Of a DNA stretch of 56,659 nt, positions 1 through 7,607 are shown in pieces. The first letter of the stretch is position 1, and each line of letters starts with the position of its first letter. The notes under the pieces were generated by a model, which had not been told where the DNA came from, searched no databases, and saw nothing but the letters and a program-made list of their open reading frames with translations. The position numbers and the translations under genes were made by a program. The stretch is from an uncultured Eubacteriales bacterium (GTDB taxonomy: Bacteria; Bacillota; Clostridia; Christensenellales; Christensenellaceae). The stretch covers positions 1 to 56,659 of the forward strand of contig UQXU01000004.1 in NCBI GenBank assembly GCA_900545085.1. The letters are read 5' to 3'.

Positions 1-2
1 TT

Positions 3-686
3 TTCTGTCAGGATGGCAAAAGCTCCATGACACGTAAAAAGACGAGGTCTAACGGTAAAGAGTATGTGTATTTCATTTGTACGGCAAATAAGCAGGATAA
101 AACTGTCTGTAATCCGCACCGGATTACCGAGCAGGCCATATACGATGTAGTGCTGGCTCTGATCCAATCGCAGGTATCGCTCGCGTTGGATTTGGAACTG
201 GCTTTAAAAGAACTGAATGGTATTTCATGGGAAAGGCGTGAGCTGGAGCGAATTCAAAGCAGAATCAGCCGGCAGGAAGAACTTATTGAATACAACATGA
301 AGATGAAAGCCTCAGTATATGATGACTTCAAAAGCGAATTTATCACTTTGGAAGAATATCAGATTTTCAAGGCAGAATTTGATAAGAAAATTGCCGAGGC
401 AAAAGAAACGATTTCCCGTTTGCAGAGCAGCCGAAATCAGGTAAACGCAGGTCTTACAGAACAGCAAAGCTGGCTGGCACAGTTCCGGCAGTATGAAAAT
501 ATCCAGGAATTGAATCGAAGGGTCGTTGTCAGTTTTGTGGAACGCATTGAAATTTCTTTGAATAAAGAAGTATGCGTTACCCTAAACAATGCAGACCAAT
601 TCCAGGCCATTATAGATTTCCTTAACGAATTTCAGGAAAAGGAAAGCGCAAAGAAGATTGTTTCCTTAGTAAAGGAGGTGGGTTAA
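3..686 (+). CDS. Large serine recombinase, C-terminal part (5' end outside window)
   Basis: The reading frame is open from the window edge, so the apparent ATG at 27 is internal and the protein is cut by the window. The visible part starts in a zinc-ribbon (F-C-Q-D-G just before position 27, then F-I-C-T and T-V-C-N-P-H), followed by a long charged coiled-coil segment typical of the C-terminal domain of large serine recombinases. The catalytic N-terminal domain is not visible. It ends with TAA directly before the ATG of the next recombinase, whose Shine-Dalgarno (AAGGAGG) lies inside this gene, so the two are translationally coupled. It probably acts in integration or excision of the element together with the next two genes. 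Confidence 0.85.
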   Translation, partial: FCQDGKSSMTRKKTRSNGKEYVYFICTANKQDKTVCNPHRITEQAIYDVVLALIQSQVSLALDLELALKELNGISWERRELERIQSRISRQEELIEYNMKMKASVYDDFKSEFITLEEYQIFKAEFDKKIAEAKETISRLQSSRNQVNAGLTEQQSWLAQFRQYENIQELNRRVVVSFVERIEISLNKEVCVTLNNADQFQAIIDFLNEFQEKESAKKIVSLVKEVG

Positions 687-2393
687 ATGGCAAGACCTGC
701 AAAACGGCGGCAGCAGGCCGAGGTAAAAGCTGTTCAGCATGAGGTTCCGTCAGAGATATATAAGGCAGCGATATATACCCGACTCTCTCGTGAGGACAAT
801 CTGGATCAGTCTGATTCTATTGAGAACCAGATTGCTTTATTGGAAGATTATATCTCCGGTCGTCCTTATCTGCATAAAGTAGGCGTTTATATAGATAACG
901 GTTTTACTGGTACGAACTTTGACAGACCGGAATGGCAGCGGCTTATGGAAGATGTCAAGACCGGTACCATTAACTGTATTGTTGTAAGAGACCTTTCAAG
1001 ACTTGGCCGAAACTATATTGAGACTGGAGACTTTCTCGAAAAAATCTGTCCTTTTTTGGGGATTCGTTTTATTGCGGTAAATGACAATTTCGACACGGAA
1101 ACGGTTGAAGCGAATGGAGCATTGTCTGTGTCGCTTTCCAATATTATCAATGATTACTATGCGAAAGACATTTCCCGCAAAGTATCTTCTGCTTTGAAAA
1201 GCAAGATGGAGAATGGAGATTATATTGGGAAGTGGGAAAAATATGGGTATCTGAAATCCCCGGACAATAAAAATCAACTGATTGTGAATCCTGAAACGGC
1301 CCCTATTGTTCAACTGATTTTTCAATGGCGCAGCGAAGGCATGAGCTATATGGGAATCAATAAGAAACTGAATGATATGGGGATTCCATCACCCGGCCAG
1401 TATAAGGCGAACAGGGGAATTGTTACCAACAATAACCAGAAGCCGCGGACGATTCTCTGGAATAAGCACATGGTTACAGAAATTCTAAACGATATGGTTT
1501 ATCTGGGACATTTGGCGCAGCGAAAAGGAACGCAATGCCTGTATGCAGGTGTTCCGTACACACGTACTGATGAAACGGACTGGATCATTGTCGAACATAC
1601 CCATGAGGCAATCATCGAACAGGATTTGTTTGATAAAGTACAGCAGATCAACGCTGCGGCGTCTGCAAAGGCAAAGGCGAATAGCGGAAAATACGACCAT
1701 TTGCCAAAAGCTGTGAATATCTATGGAAAAAAGTTTACCTGTGCAGATTGCGGCGCTGTTATGAAATTGGTTCGGTCATTCAGTACCAAAAAGGATAAGG
1801 TATATTTTACCTTTAAGTGTCCGACCTATGCCGAGCATGGAACCAGAGCGTGCAATGCGAAAAAAATGCGAAAGGCTGATTTGGACGATGTAGTTTTGAC
1901 GGCAATAAAAAAACAGCTTGAAGTTTTTTTGGATATGCAGGAGGTCCTTCATCAGCTTCTTTCAGTTAAAAAGGCCATGAACCGGCAATCCGGCCACATA
2001 GATGAATGTAAGTCTCTCAGGGCAAAGATAGAACACAAAAAAGCTCTTTTCAGCGGTATGTACCGTGACTTAAGAGAAGGGCTTTTGTCTCAGGAAGATT
2101 ATGCGCAGACCCGTGAGGTCCTTCTGAAAGAAATTACTCAGTTAGAAAAACAGTTGGGTGAATTGGAGGCAACACTGAATCAAAATGCAGAACACATAAG
2201 GGGAGAAAAGAAATGGGCTGCACTTGCTAAAAAATATTATGATGCTCAGGAAATCACCGCAGAAATGGTTGACGCAATGATTCTTTCCATGAAAATGAAC
2301 GAGGACAGCTCTCTTGACATCAAGTTTAATTATATGGATGAATTTAAGGCAATCATGGATAAGGTAGAAACACTAAGGAAGGAGGTTGCATGA
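687..2393 (+). CDS. Large serine recombinase (middle of three)
   Basis: Site-specific recombinase of the resolvase/invertase superfamily, 568 aa. The resolvase domain (about residues 26-175) carries the catalytic serine S34 in Y-T-R-L-S-R-E and the conserved R-D-L-S-R-L-G-R block near 101-108. A recombinase domain follows (about 190-320), then a zinc ribbon starting at C352-A-D-C355 and paired with C-P-T...A-C near 375-390, and a coiled coil. All features of an active enzyme are present. The ATG follows the upstream stop codon without a gap and has a strong Shine-Dalgarno. Three recombinases in a row suggest that more than one protein is needed for integration or excision, as in some clostridial conjugative transposons; the division of labour cannot be read from sequence. 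Confidence 0.95.
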   Translation: MARPAKRRQQAEVKAVQHEVPSEIYKAAIYTRLSREDNLDQSDSIENQIALLEDYISGRPYLHKVGVYIDNGFTGTNFDRPEWQRLMEDVKTGTINCIVVRDLSRLGRNYIETGDFLEKICPFLGIRFIAVNDNFDTETVEANGALSVSLSNIINDYYAKDISRKVSSALKSKMENGDYIGKWEKYGYLKSPDNKNQLIVNPETAPIVQLIFQWRSEGMSYMGINKKLNDMGIPSPGQYKANRGIVTNNNQKPRTILWNKHMVTEILNDMVYLGHLAQRKGTQCLYAGVPYTRTDETDWIIVEHTHEAIIEQDLFDKVQQINAAASAKAKANSGKYDHLPKAVNIYGKKFTCADCGAVMKLVRSFSTKKDKVYFTFKCPTYAEHGTRACNAKKMRKADLDDVVLTAIKKQLEVFLDMQEVLHQLLSVKKAMNRQSGHIDECKSLRAKIEHKKALFSGMYRDLREGLLSQEDYAQTREVLLKEITQLEKQLGELEATLNQNAEHIRGEKKWAALAKKYYDAQEITAEMVDAMILSMKMNEDSSLDIKFNYMDEFKAIMDKVETLRKEVA

Positions 2394-2394
2394 C

Positions 2395-3963
2395 ATGAAG
2401 AAATGTATCGGGATTTATCTGCGTTTGTCGCAGGAAGATGTGGATAAAAGAACCAACATGGCAAAGGATCAGAGCAACAGTATTGTTGCACAGCGGCAGA
2501 TTATTCAGCGTCATATAGCCTCCACCCCTTCCCTGACAGCATTTGAGCAGATGGAGTTTTGCGACGACGGTTTTTCGGGAACCAATTTTGAAAGACCGGA
2601 TTTTCAGAGAATGATTGCTCTGATCCGTGAGGGGAAAATCGGCTGCGTTATTGTGAAGGACCTTTCGCGTTTTGGACGTGATTATCTGGAAGTCGGTAAT
2701 TACCTGGAGCATATTTTCCCGTTTCTTGGCGTTAGAATGGTGTCGGTAAACGATCACTATGACAGCGACAACTACTTAGGGAATACGGCGGGTATGGATG
2801 TGGCTTTTCGTAATTTGATATATGACTATTACAGCAAAGACCTGTCAAAAAAGGTAAAGTCTGGAATGAGGGTAAAGCAGAAAAACGGAGGCTATGTATC
2901 GTGCTGTTTATATGGCTATAAGGTGTTGCCAAATCAAAAACACAAAATGGTGATTGATCCTGAAACTGCGCCGATTGTTCGCAGGGTATTTATGGATATA
3001 ATTGCCGGTAAAGCAACAAGCCAGATTGCCAGAGAGCTTAATGCCGAGGGTATTCCTACCCCTCTGGAATATAAAAATATTACCCGTAAATGTCAGGACA
3101 CAAAGCAGCCCCGAAAGCCTCGCTGGACCCATCAAAGAATCCTTGAAATGCTCGGCAATATGAAATACACGGGCTGTATGGTAAATAACACCCGTGAAAG
3201 CCGATTTATCCGGGATAAGGTTCAGCGCAGGACGTCGCGTGAAGAATGGATCATCAATGAAAACACCCATGAGCCTATTGTTACCCAGGAAGAATTTGAC
3301 GCGGCGCAGGCAGCCCTCAGACGGAACCCGGCTTTTAAGAGGAAAAAGAGCAAAACAGAAAGTTTTCCGTTTTATTGTGCGCATTGCGGACACAAGTTGG
3401 GAAAGACCGTTGGGCTGGATTTCCACTTTTACTGTGTGACCTCTTACTGGTCGGAAAATGAAACTGCCTGCCAGCAGGTTCGGTGGGACAGAAAGGACAT
3501 AGAGGATGTCATCTTTGAAACGTTGAAGGCACAGATTTCTATTATGAAAATAGAGACGAAAGCTCGGCAGCAGGAAACAGTTTCAAAGGGAACGCAGCTC
3601 ATGCAAAAGCTGAAAGTCCTATCGGCGGAGCTGGAGGCCGGCGATACGCAGAAGATACAGAGTTATATGGACTATCGCGAGGGGCGTATTACGAAAGAAG
3701 ATTTTATTGCCCTCCGATCAGAACGCGAAAAACGCCATGCTGAATTAAAAGAGCAGATTCAGCAAACGGAATCAGAATACGAGCTTTGGGTAAGTGCCGA
3801 AGGTCAGACGGATAAAACGATGGCTATTGCGGAGCAGGCAAGCGCTTTAGACGATGAAGCCCTAAAAGAAGTTATGTATGATGCCATTGAACGGGTGAAT
3901 GTGGTTGACAGAGAGAACATTGAGATTATCTGGAAATTCGATGACCTCTTTGCGAAAGTATAA
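2395..3963 (+). CDS. Large serine recombinase (third of three, next to the element end)
   Basis: About 522 aa. A TTG at 2386 would extend it by three codons, but AGGAGG sits at 2380-2385, which puts the ATG at 2395 at the right spacing and rules out the TTG. The resolvase domain has catalytic S12 in Y-L-R-L-S-Q-E, then V-K-D-L-S-R-F-G-R-D; a recombinase domain, a zinc ribbon (F-Y-C-A-H-C-G-H) and a coiled coil follow. It overlaps the preceding stop region, so the trio forms one transcription unit ending at a hairpin terminator. It is the gene nearest to the junction with spoVT, the position held by the excision recombinase in sporulation skin-type elements. Confidence 0.94.
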   Translation: MKKCIGIYLRLSQEDVDKRTNMAKDQSNSIVAQRQIIQRHIASTPSLTAFEQMEFCDDGFSGTNFERPDFQRMIALIREGKIGCVIVKDLSRFGRDYLEVGNYLEHIFPFLGVRMVSVNDHYDSDNYLGNTAGMDVAFRNLIYDYYSKDLSKKVKSGMRVKQKNGGYVSCCLYGYKVLPNQKHKMVIDPETAPIVRRVFMDIIAGKATSQIARELNAEGIPTPLEYKNITRKCQDTKQPRKPRWTHQRILEMLGNMKYTGCMVNNTRESRFIRDKVQRRTSREEWIINENTHEPIVTQEEFDAAQAALRRNPAFKRKKSKTESFPFYCAHCGHKLGKTVGLDFHFYCVTSYWSENETACQQVRWDRKDIEDVIFETLKAQISIMKIETKARQQETVSKGTQLMQKLKVLSAELEAGDTQKIQSYMDYREGRITKEDFIALRSEREKRHAELKEQIQQTESEYELWVSAEGQTDKTMAIAEQASALDDEALKEVMYDAIERVNVVDRENIEIIWKFDDLFAKV

Positions 3964-3988
3964 AAAGCCAGTCTGCCGGCTGGCTTTT
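3963..3988 (+). terminator. Terminator of the recombinase operon
   Basis: A hairpin AGCCAG / CTGGCT with flanking A and T runs begins at the stop codon of the third recombinase and ends in TTTT. Confidence 0.8.
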
Positions 3989-4012
3989 CTCCTGCCGAAT
4001 CATGTCGATTTT

Positions 4013-4149
4013 GGTCCTAAAATGACACAATGGGTTAGCAGGTAATTTTCGCATAGTACATATGCTAAAAGACCGGAACATATTGATATTGCGTGCTTTT
4101 GTGCGTGAGTAAAATTTTTTTTGGAACCTGGTTGACACAATAAGACGAT
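4013..4149 (+). other. Right end of the serine-recombinase element and junction with spoVT
   Basis: Non-coding DNA between the recombinase terminator and the resumed spoVT frame. The nonamer TGACACAAT occurs twice (about 4023-4031 and 4133-4141), which may be a recombinase-binding motif. Homology to SpoVT begins at GACGAT (4144-4149), the D-D of D-D-L-G-R; immediately before it is an in-frame TAA (4141-4143). The crossover therefore lies at or next to about 4141-4146. Large serine recombinases cross over at a 2-bp core; which dinucleotide it is cannot be told without the left junction. Confidence 0.65.
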
Positions 4150-4668
4150 TTGGGGCGCGTAGTCGTACCGAAGGAGATACGGCGAACTCTGCGCATACGC
4201 GAAGGAGATCCGCTGGAGATATACACCGCCGGCGACGGCAGCGTTGTTCTGCGCAAATTTTCACCCGTCGGCGAGCTGAGTGAGTTCGCAAAGGATTTTT
4301 CCGGAGCGATAGAAAACGCCCTCTCGCATACAGTCCTTATCTGTGACAAGGACACCGTAATCTCCGCCAACGGAGAATACAGGAAAGAATACGCCGCACG
4401 CCCCGTCAGCAAGCAGCTCGAAGCCGTCATAGAAAGCCGCACTCCCTTCATGTGTAATTCCGCTCAGGAAGGCACGTGCATCCCCGTTTACGAAGGAGAA
4501 GATCTCAGCTCGCTCTGCGCGCAGATAATACGGCCGATAATTTCTGACAGCCATACGATAGGCGCGGTCATCGTCCTCAGCAAGAGCCGTCAGGATCAAT
4601 TCGGCGAGACCGAAATGAAGAGCGCTCAGGTCGCCGCCGAGGTCATCGGCGCGCAGCTCAGTCAATAG
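4144..4668 (+). pseudogene. spoVT: SpoVT, 3' portion split by the element
   Basis: AbrB-family sporulation regulator SpoVT, acting in the forespore in Bacillus. The frame encodes D-D-L-G-R-V-V-V-P-K-E-I-R-R-T-L-R-I-R, the swapped-hairpin AbrB DNA-binding domain, followed by the GAF-like C-terminal domain with V-L-I-C-D-K-D and A-V-I-V-L-S-K. Bacillus SpoVT is 178 aa and begins with about ten residues (M-K-A-T-G-I-V-R-R-I) before D-D; those are missing, a stop codon precedes, and there is no Shine-Dalgarno for the TTG at 4150. The rest has no frameshift or stop, so the gene is cut precisely rather than decayed. The missing start should be at the far end of the element. Confidence 0.9.
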
Positions 4669-4722
4669 GAAAAAATCGCCGTCTGTGATATAATATATTC
4701 CAGCATATCACAGGAGGACGGC

Positions 4723-5544
4723 ATGAAAATCACAGTATTGCTGGAAAACACCACCAAAGACAAGCGTTTGAAAACCAAGCACGGTCTCAGTCTTTACATA
4801 TCTACTCAAAAGCACACGCTTTTGTTTGACCTCGGACCCGGCAAGCAATTTTTGAAAAACGCGGAAACTCTTGGAATAGACGTTTCCGAGGCAGATGCGG
4901 CGATAATATCTCACGGCCATGACGACCACGGCGGCGGTCTCAAAGCTTTTCTCAGCGCGAACTCCAAGGCCACGGTCTACGTGAGACAGTCCGCCTTTCT
5001 TCCTCATTATGAGCGCGGAATGAAGTTCGCAAACAACATCGGGCTGGACCGCAAGCTGATTAAGCATCCCAGAATACTCTATACGGGAGAGTGGTTTACT
5101 ATAGACGACGAGCTGCAGGTTTTCTCCGGCGCGGCGAACGACGAGCTGCGCCCCTCCAACGACGGGCTTTTCGTCGAAACTAAATCGGGAATGGCAAACG
5201 ACCCTTTCATTCATGAGCAGAGCCTCATAATTTCGGAAGGAGACAAGCGCGTTCTCATAGGAGGCTGCGCCCACAACGGAATCGCAGGGATACTGGAAAA
5301 GGCGGAGCTGATATTGGGCGGGGAAAAGATAACGCACGTCGTCAGCGGAATGCACTTGGCCTCCCCCGCAGACAAGCTGATAGAAAGCGAGGATTATATA
5401 AACCGCCTCGCATCCAAGCTGAACGAAAGCAGCGCTCAGTTCTACACTTGTCATTGCACCGGTCTATCCGGCTATGAAAAGCTTTCCGAAACCATGCACG
5501 ATAAAATACAATACCTCGCCGCGGGCGAATCTATAGAAATCTGA
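4723..5544 (+). CDS. MBL-fold metallohydrolase
   Basis: A 273-aa soluble protein of the metallo-beta-lactamase fold. The metal-binding motif is S-H-G-H-D-D-H-G-G-G near residues 63-72, with later ligands in G-G-C-A-H-N-G and V-S-G-M-H. The F-D-L-G-P-G strand before the motif and the overall layout match the family often placed next to metal- or nitrogenase-cofactor-like proteins in anaerobes; the substrate is unknown. The ATG has a good Shine-Dalgarno (CAGGAGG). A TATAAT at about 4689-4694 could be its -10 box, so it need not depend on spoVT. It ends at a hairpin terminator. Confidence 0.88.
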   Translation: MKITVLLENTTKDKRLKTKHGLSLYISTQKHTLLFDLGPGKQFLKNAETLGIDVSEADAAIISHGHDDHGGGLKAFLSANSKATVYVRQSAFLPHYERGMKFANNIGLDRKLIKHPRILYTGEWFTIDDELQVFSGAANDELRPSNDGLFVETKSGMANDPFIHEQSLIISEGDKRVLIGGCAHNGIAGILEKAELILGGEKITHVVSGMHLASPADKLIESEDYINRLASKLNESSAQFYTCHCTGLSGYEKLSETMHDKIQYLAAGESIEI

Positions 5545-5550
5545 GATAAC

Positions 5551-5583
5551 AAAAACCTTCTGCAAATTGGCGGAAGGTTTTTT
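5551..5583 (+). terminator. Terminator after the MBL-fold gene
   Basis: Stem AACCTTC / GAAGGTT with an inner GC / GC pair, loop AAATTG, followed by a run of T. Confidence 0.85.
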
Positions 5584-5595
5584 ATAATATAGTTA

Positions 5596-5647
5596 TTGAC
5601 ATATGCCAGAAACAGCGATATAATAAAATCAATAACCGGCATATGCC
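5596..5647 (+). promoter_or_regulatory. Consensus promoter with two CATATGCC operator sites
   Basis: TTGACA (5596-5601), 17 bases, TATAAT (5619-5624): a perfect sigma-A promoter. The -35 box runs into ACATATGCCAG, and a palindrome GGCATATGCC lies at 5638-5647, just downstream of the expected start of transcription. Two identical half-sites flanking a perfect promoter suggest tight repression. The same arrangement is found on the other strand at 13010-13060. Confidence 0.8.
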
Positions 5648-5665
5648 ATAAATACAGGAGGGACA

Positions 5666-6418
5666 ATGCCCAGATCTTTCAAACTCCGCCGCGTATGCAA
5701 ACAGCCGCCCAGCCGTATATTCCGGCCCGAACGCGAGACGGCGCAGCGCATAACCATGACTCTCGACGAATTTGAAGCCATCCGCCTGATAGACGCAGAC
5801 GGACTGACTCAGGACGAATGCGCCGGGAGCATGAACGTATCCCGCGCTACCGTCCAGGCTATATACGTAAGCGCAAGAAAAAAGCTGGCGGACTGCCTCG
5901 TGAACGGCGCTGAGCTGCTTATAGACGGCGGAGAATACGAGCTTTGTACAGGCGAGCCGCACTGCTGCCATTGCCCCAATTGCGCCAGAGATATTAAAAT
6001 TTTTACAGCAGAAAGGAAATCACAAATGCGTATAGCAGTAACATATGAAAACGGAAACATTTTTCAGCACTTCGGCCACACCGCTCAGTTTAAGGTCTAT
6101 GAAGTTCAGGACGGCAAAATACTCTCCGGAGAAGTCGTAGATACTATGGGTCGTGGTCACAGCGCGCTCGCAGGCGTACTCCGCGATCTGAACGCTGACA
6201 TTCTCATCTGCGGAGGCATCGGCGGCGGCGCGAGAAACGCTCTCGCGGAGGCCGGCGTAAAGCTCTACAGCGGAGCCTCTGGCAACGCCGACGAAGCGGT
6301 CAAAGCTCTGCTCGCTGACAATCTCGTGTATGACCCCGACTATGTTTGCAGTCATCATGAGCATCACGAAGGTCACGACTGCGGCTCTCACGGCTGCGGT
6401 TCGCACAGTTGTCATTGA
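5666..6418 (+). CDS. DUF134 - NifX/NifB-type fusion protein
   Basis: A 250-aa fusion. Residues about 1-105 are a DUF134 domain: M-P-R-S-F-K-L-R-R-V-C start, then a sigma-70 region 4-like helix-turn-helix (L-T-Q-D-E-C-A...V-S-R-A-T-V-Q) and C-C-H-C-P-N-C near 97-103. From about residue 114 a dinitrogenase iron-molybdenum cofactor-like domain follows (M-R-I-A-V-T-Y-E-N-G-N-I-F-Q-H-F-G-H). The tail is Cys/His-rich (H-H-E-H-H-E-G-H-D-C, G-C-G-S-H-S-C-H), which could bind metal. Such fusions are common in anaerobic Firmicutes and are thought to sense or handle metal or Fe-S; no nitrogenase genes are nearby. Shine-Dalgarno AGGAGGG; driven by the paired-operator promoter upstream, which it might itself bind. 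Confidence 0.88.
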   Translation: MPRSFKLRRVCKQPPSRIFRPERETAQRITMTLDEFEAIRLIDADGLTQDECAGSMNVSRATVQAIYVSARKKLADCLVNGAELLIDGGEYELCTGEPHCCHCPNCARDIKIFTAERKSQMRIAVTYENGNIFQHFGHTAQFKVYEVQDGKILSGEVVDTMGRGHSALAGVLRDLNADILICGGIGGGARNALAEAGVKLYSGASGNADEAVKALLADNLVYDPDYVCSHHEHHEGHDCGSHGCGSHSCH

Positions 6419-6521
6419 TTCTAAGATAATATTGGCAAAGTTCTCCTTTCCCATTACTAAATGCGGCGCGGCTCGAAAGCCGACCGATCTGCTCCGCAGG
6501 ATAACTCCATTTTTACTCCTT

Positions 6522-6565
6522 AAAAAGAGCGCCTACGCCACATACCGGCGGAGACGCTCTTTTCC
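6522..6565. terminator. Bidirectional terminator between convergent genes
   Basis: A long stem AAAAGAGCG...CGCTCTTTT with inner CGCC / GGCG pairs. A runs on one side and T runs on the other let it serve both the DUF134-NifX gene (+) and the methyltransferase operon (-). Confidence 0.85.
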
Positions 6566-6587
6566 TTTATTTATTATATTTTATATT

Positions 6588-7607
6588 TTAATCCCATGCA
6601 AAAGCTATGGTCTCCCATGCCGGATAATACGGATTCTTTCTCAAAGCCACGTTTTTATAGCCCAGCTCTGAGAGTATTATAGGAAGCTCGAAGAAATCGT
6701 CTATCCTGTGATATGCCGAAACCTTGAGCGCAGGTTTTTGCTTTTCTATAATTCTGCGCATTCCGGATATGGCCTCTCTTTCCGCGCCCTCCACGTCCAG
6801 CTTAACATAAGTAATGCGTCTGTCACACAGCATATTATCCAGCGCATCCGCCTCCACATACGCCTTCCCGCATCCTATTGCAGAATTTCTCCCGGCGCGG
6901 CTGCTGAACGGCAGGCTTGCACTTTCGCTCCACGCCGCAAGATTGAAAATCTCGGTATCACGCATACCGTCCATATTCCTTTGCAGCTTTATAAAATTCT
7001 TTTTATCCGGTTCAAAAGCGTATATACAGTCGTAGTCAGAGTGAGCCTTTGCGAAAAGCCGCGCGGTATCTCCGTCGTATGCGCCCAAATCGACAAACGC
7101 GGCGTTATCCAACGGAAGCATTTTTTCATCTTCTTCCGCCGTCGTAGTTATCGGCTGAAGCAGAGCTATGTTTCCGCTGAGCTTATATTCTACCAGCGCA
7201 TCCAGCGCCTCACGCGACTTCTCATCCGTCAGCAGCGCGCGCGCTTTTGCTATTCGCTCTTTTTTAATCTCGAAATACTCCGGAGTAAACTCCCCCTCGC
7301 CGAACACAGGCAGATCCGGACAAAAAAGCACATGTTCCCGCGAAAACCGCTCTATGCGCTCCAATATCTCCGGAAGCTCCGTAGCGAAAGCCAGCACAAC
7401 GGCGAACGAGCCGAATTTTTCCTTCGCTTCGCCGTGAGTCATGACCTTATAGCCTCTGAAACTCTGACCTCTGACGAACTCATCGCTCGCGAACACTCCG
7501 TCGCATTTTATCCCCTCGCGCGAGAATATATCCAGCAGCTTGTCCGCGCCGTTCCCCATGCCGTAGAGCAGCAGCTTCTCCTGTTTTTTCAAAAGCTCCC
7601 AATTCAT
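6588..7607 (-). CDS. FkbM-family methyltransferase
   Basis: A 339-aa protein. The C-terminal half is an FkbM-type SAM methyltransferase: F-V-D-L-G-A-Y-D-G-D-T (SAM motif I, about residues 169-179), A-F-E-P-D-K-K-N-F (motif II), and V-K-L-D-V-E-G-A-E-R-E-A. The N-terminal third is a Rossmann-like region (L-L-Y-G-M-G-N-G-A-D) as seen in proteins that modify surface glycans. The acceptor is unknown. The ATG overlaps the TAA of the upstream lipoprotein gene by one base (TAATG), so translation is coupled; this links it to the dnaX operon. It ends before the shared bidirectional terminator. Confidence 0.88.
   Translation of the reverse strand: MNWELLKKQEKLLLYGMGNGADKLLDIFSREGIKCDGVFASDEFVRGQSFRGYKVMTHGEAKEKFGSFAVVLAFATELPEILERIERFSREHVLFCPDLPVFGEGEFTPEYFEIKKERIAKARALLTDEKSREALDALVEYKLSGNIALLQPITTTAEEDEKMLPLDNAAFVDLGAYDGDTARLFAKAHSDYDCIYAFEPDKKNFIKLQRNMDGMRDTEIFNLAAWSESASLPFSSRAGRNSAIGCGKAYVEADALDNMLCDRRITYVKLDVEGAEREAISGMRRIIEKQKPALKVSAYHRIDDFFELPIILSELGYKNVALRKNPYYPAWETIAFAWD

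Noticed and set aside
4150..4668. A functional shortened SpoVT starting at the TTG at 4150
   Set aside because: There is no Shine-Dalgarno, an in-frame stop precedes, and the AbrB swapped-hairpin needs the missing first strand.
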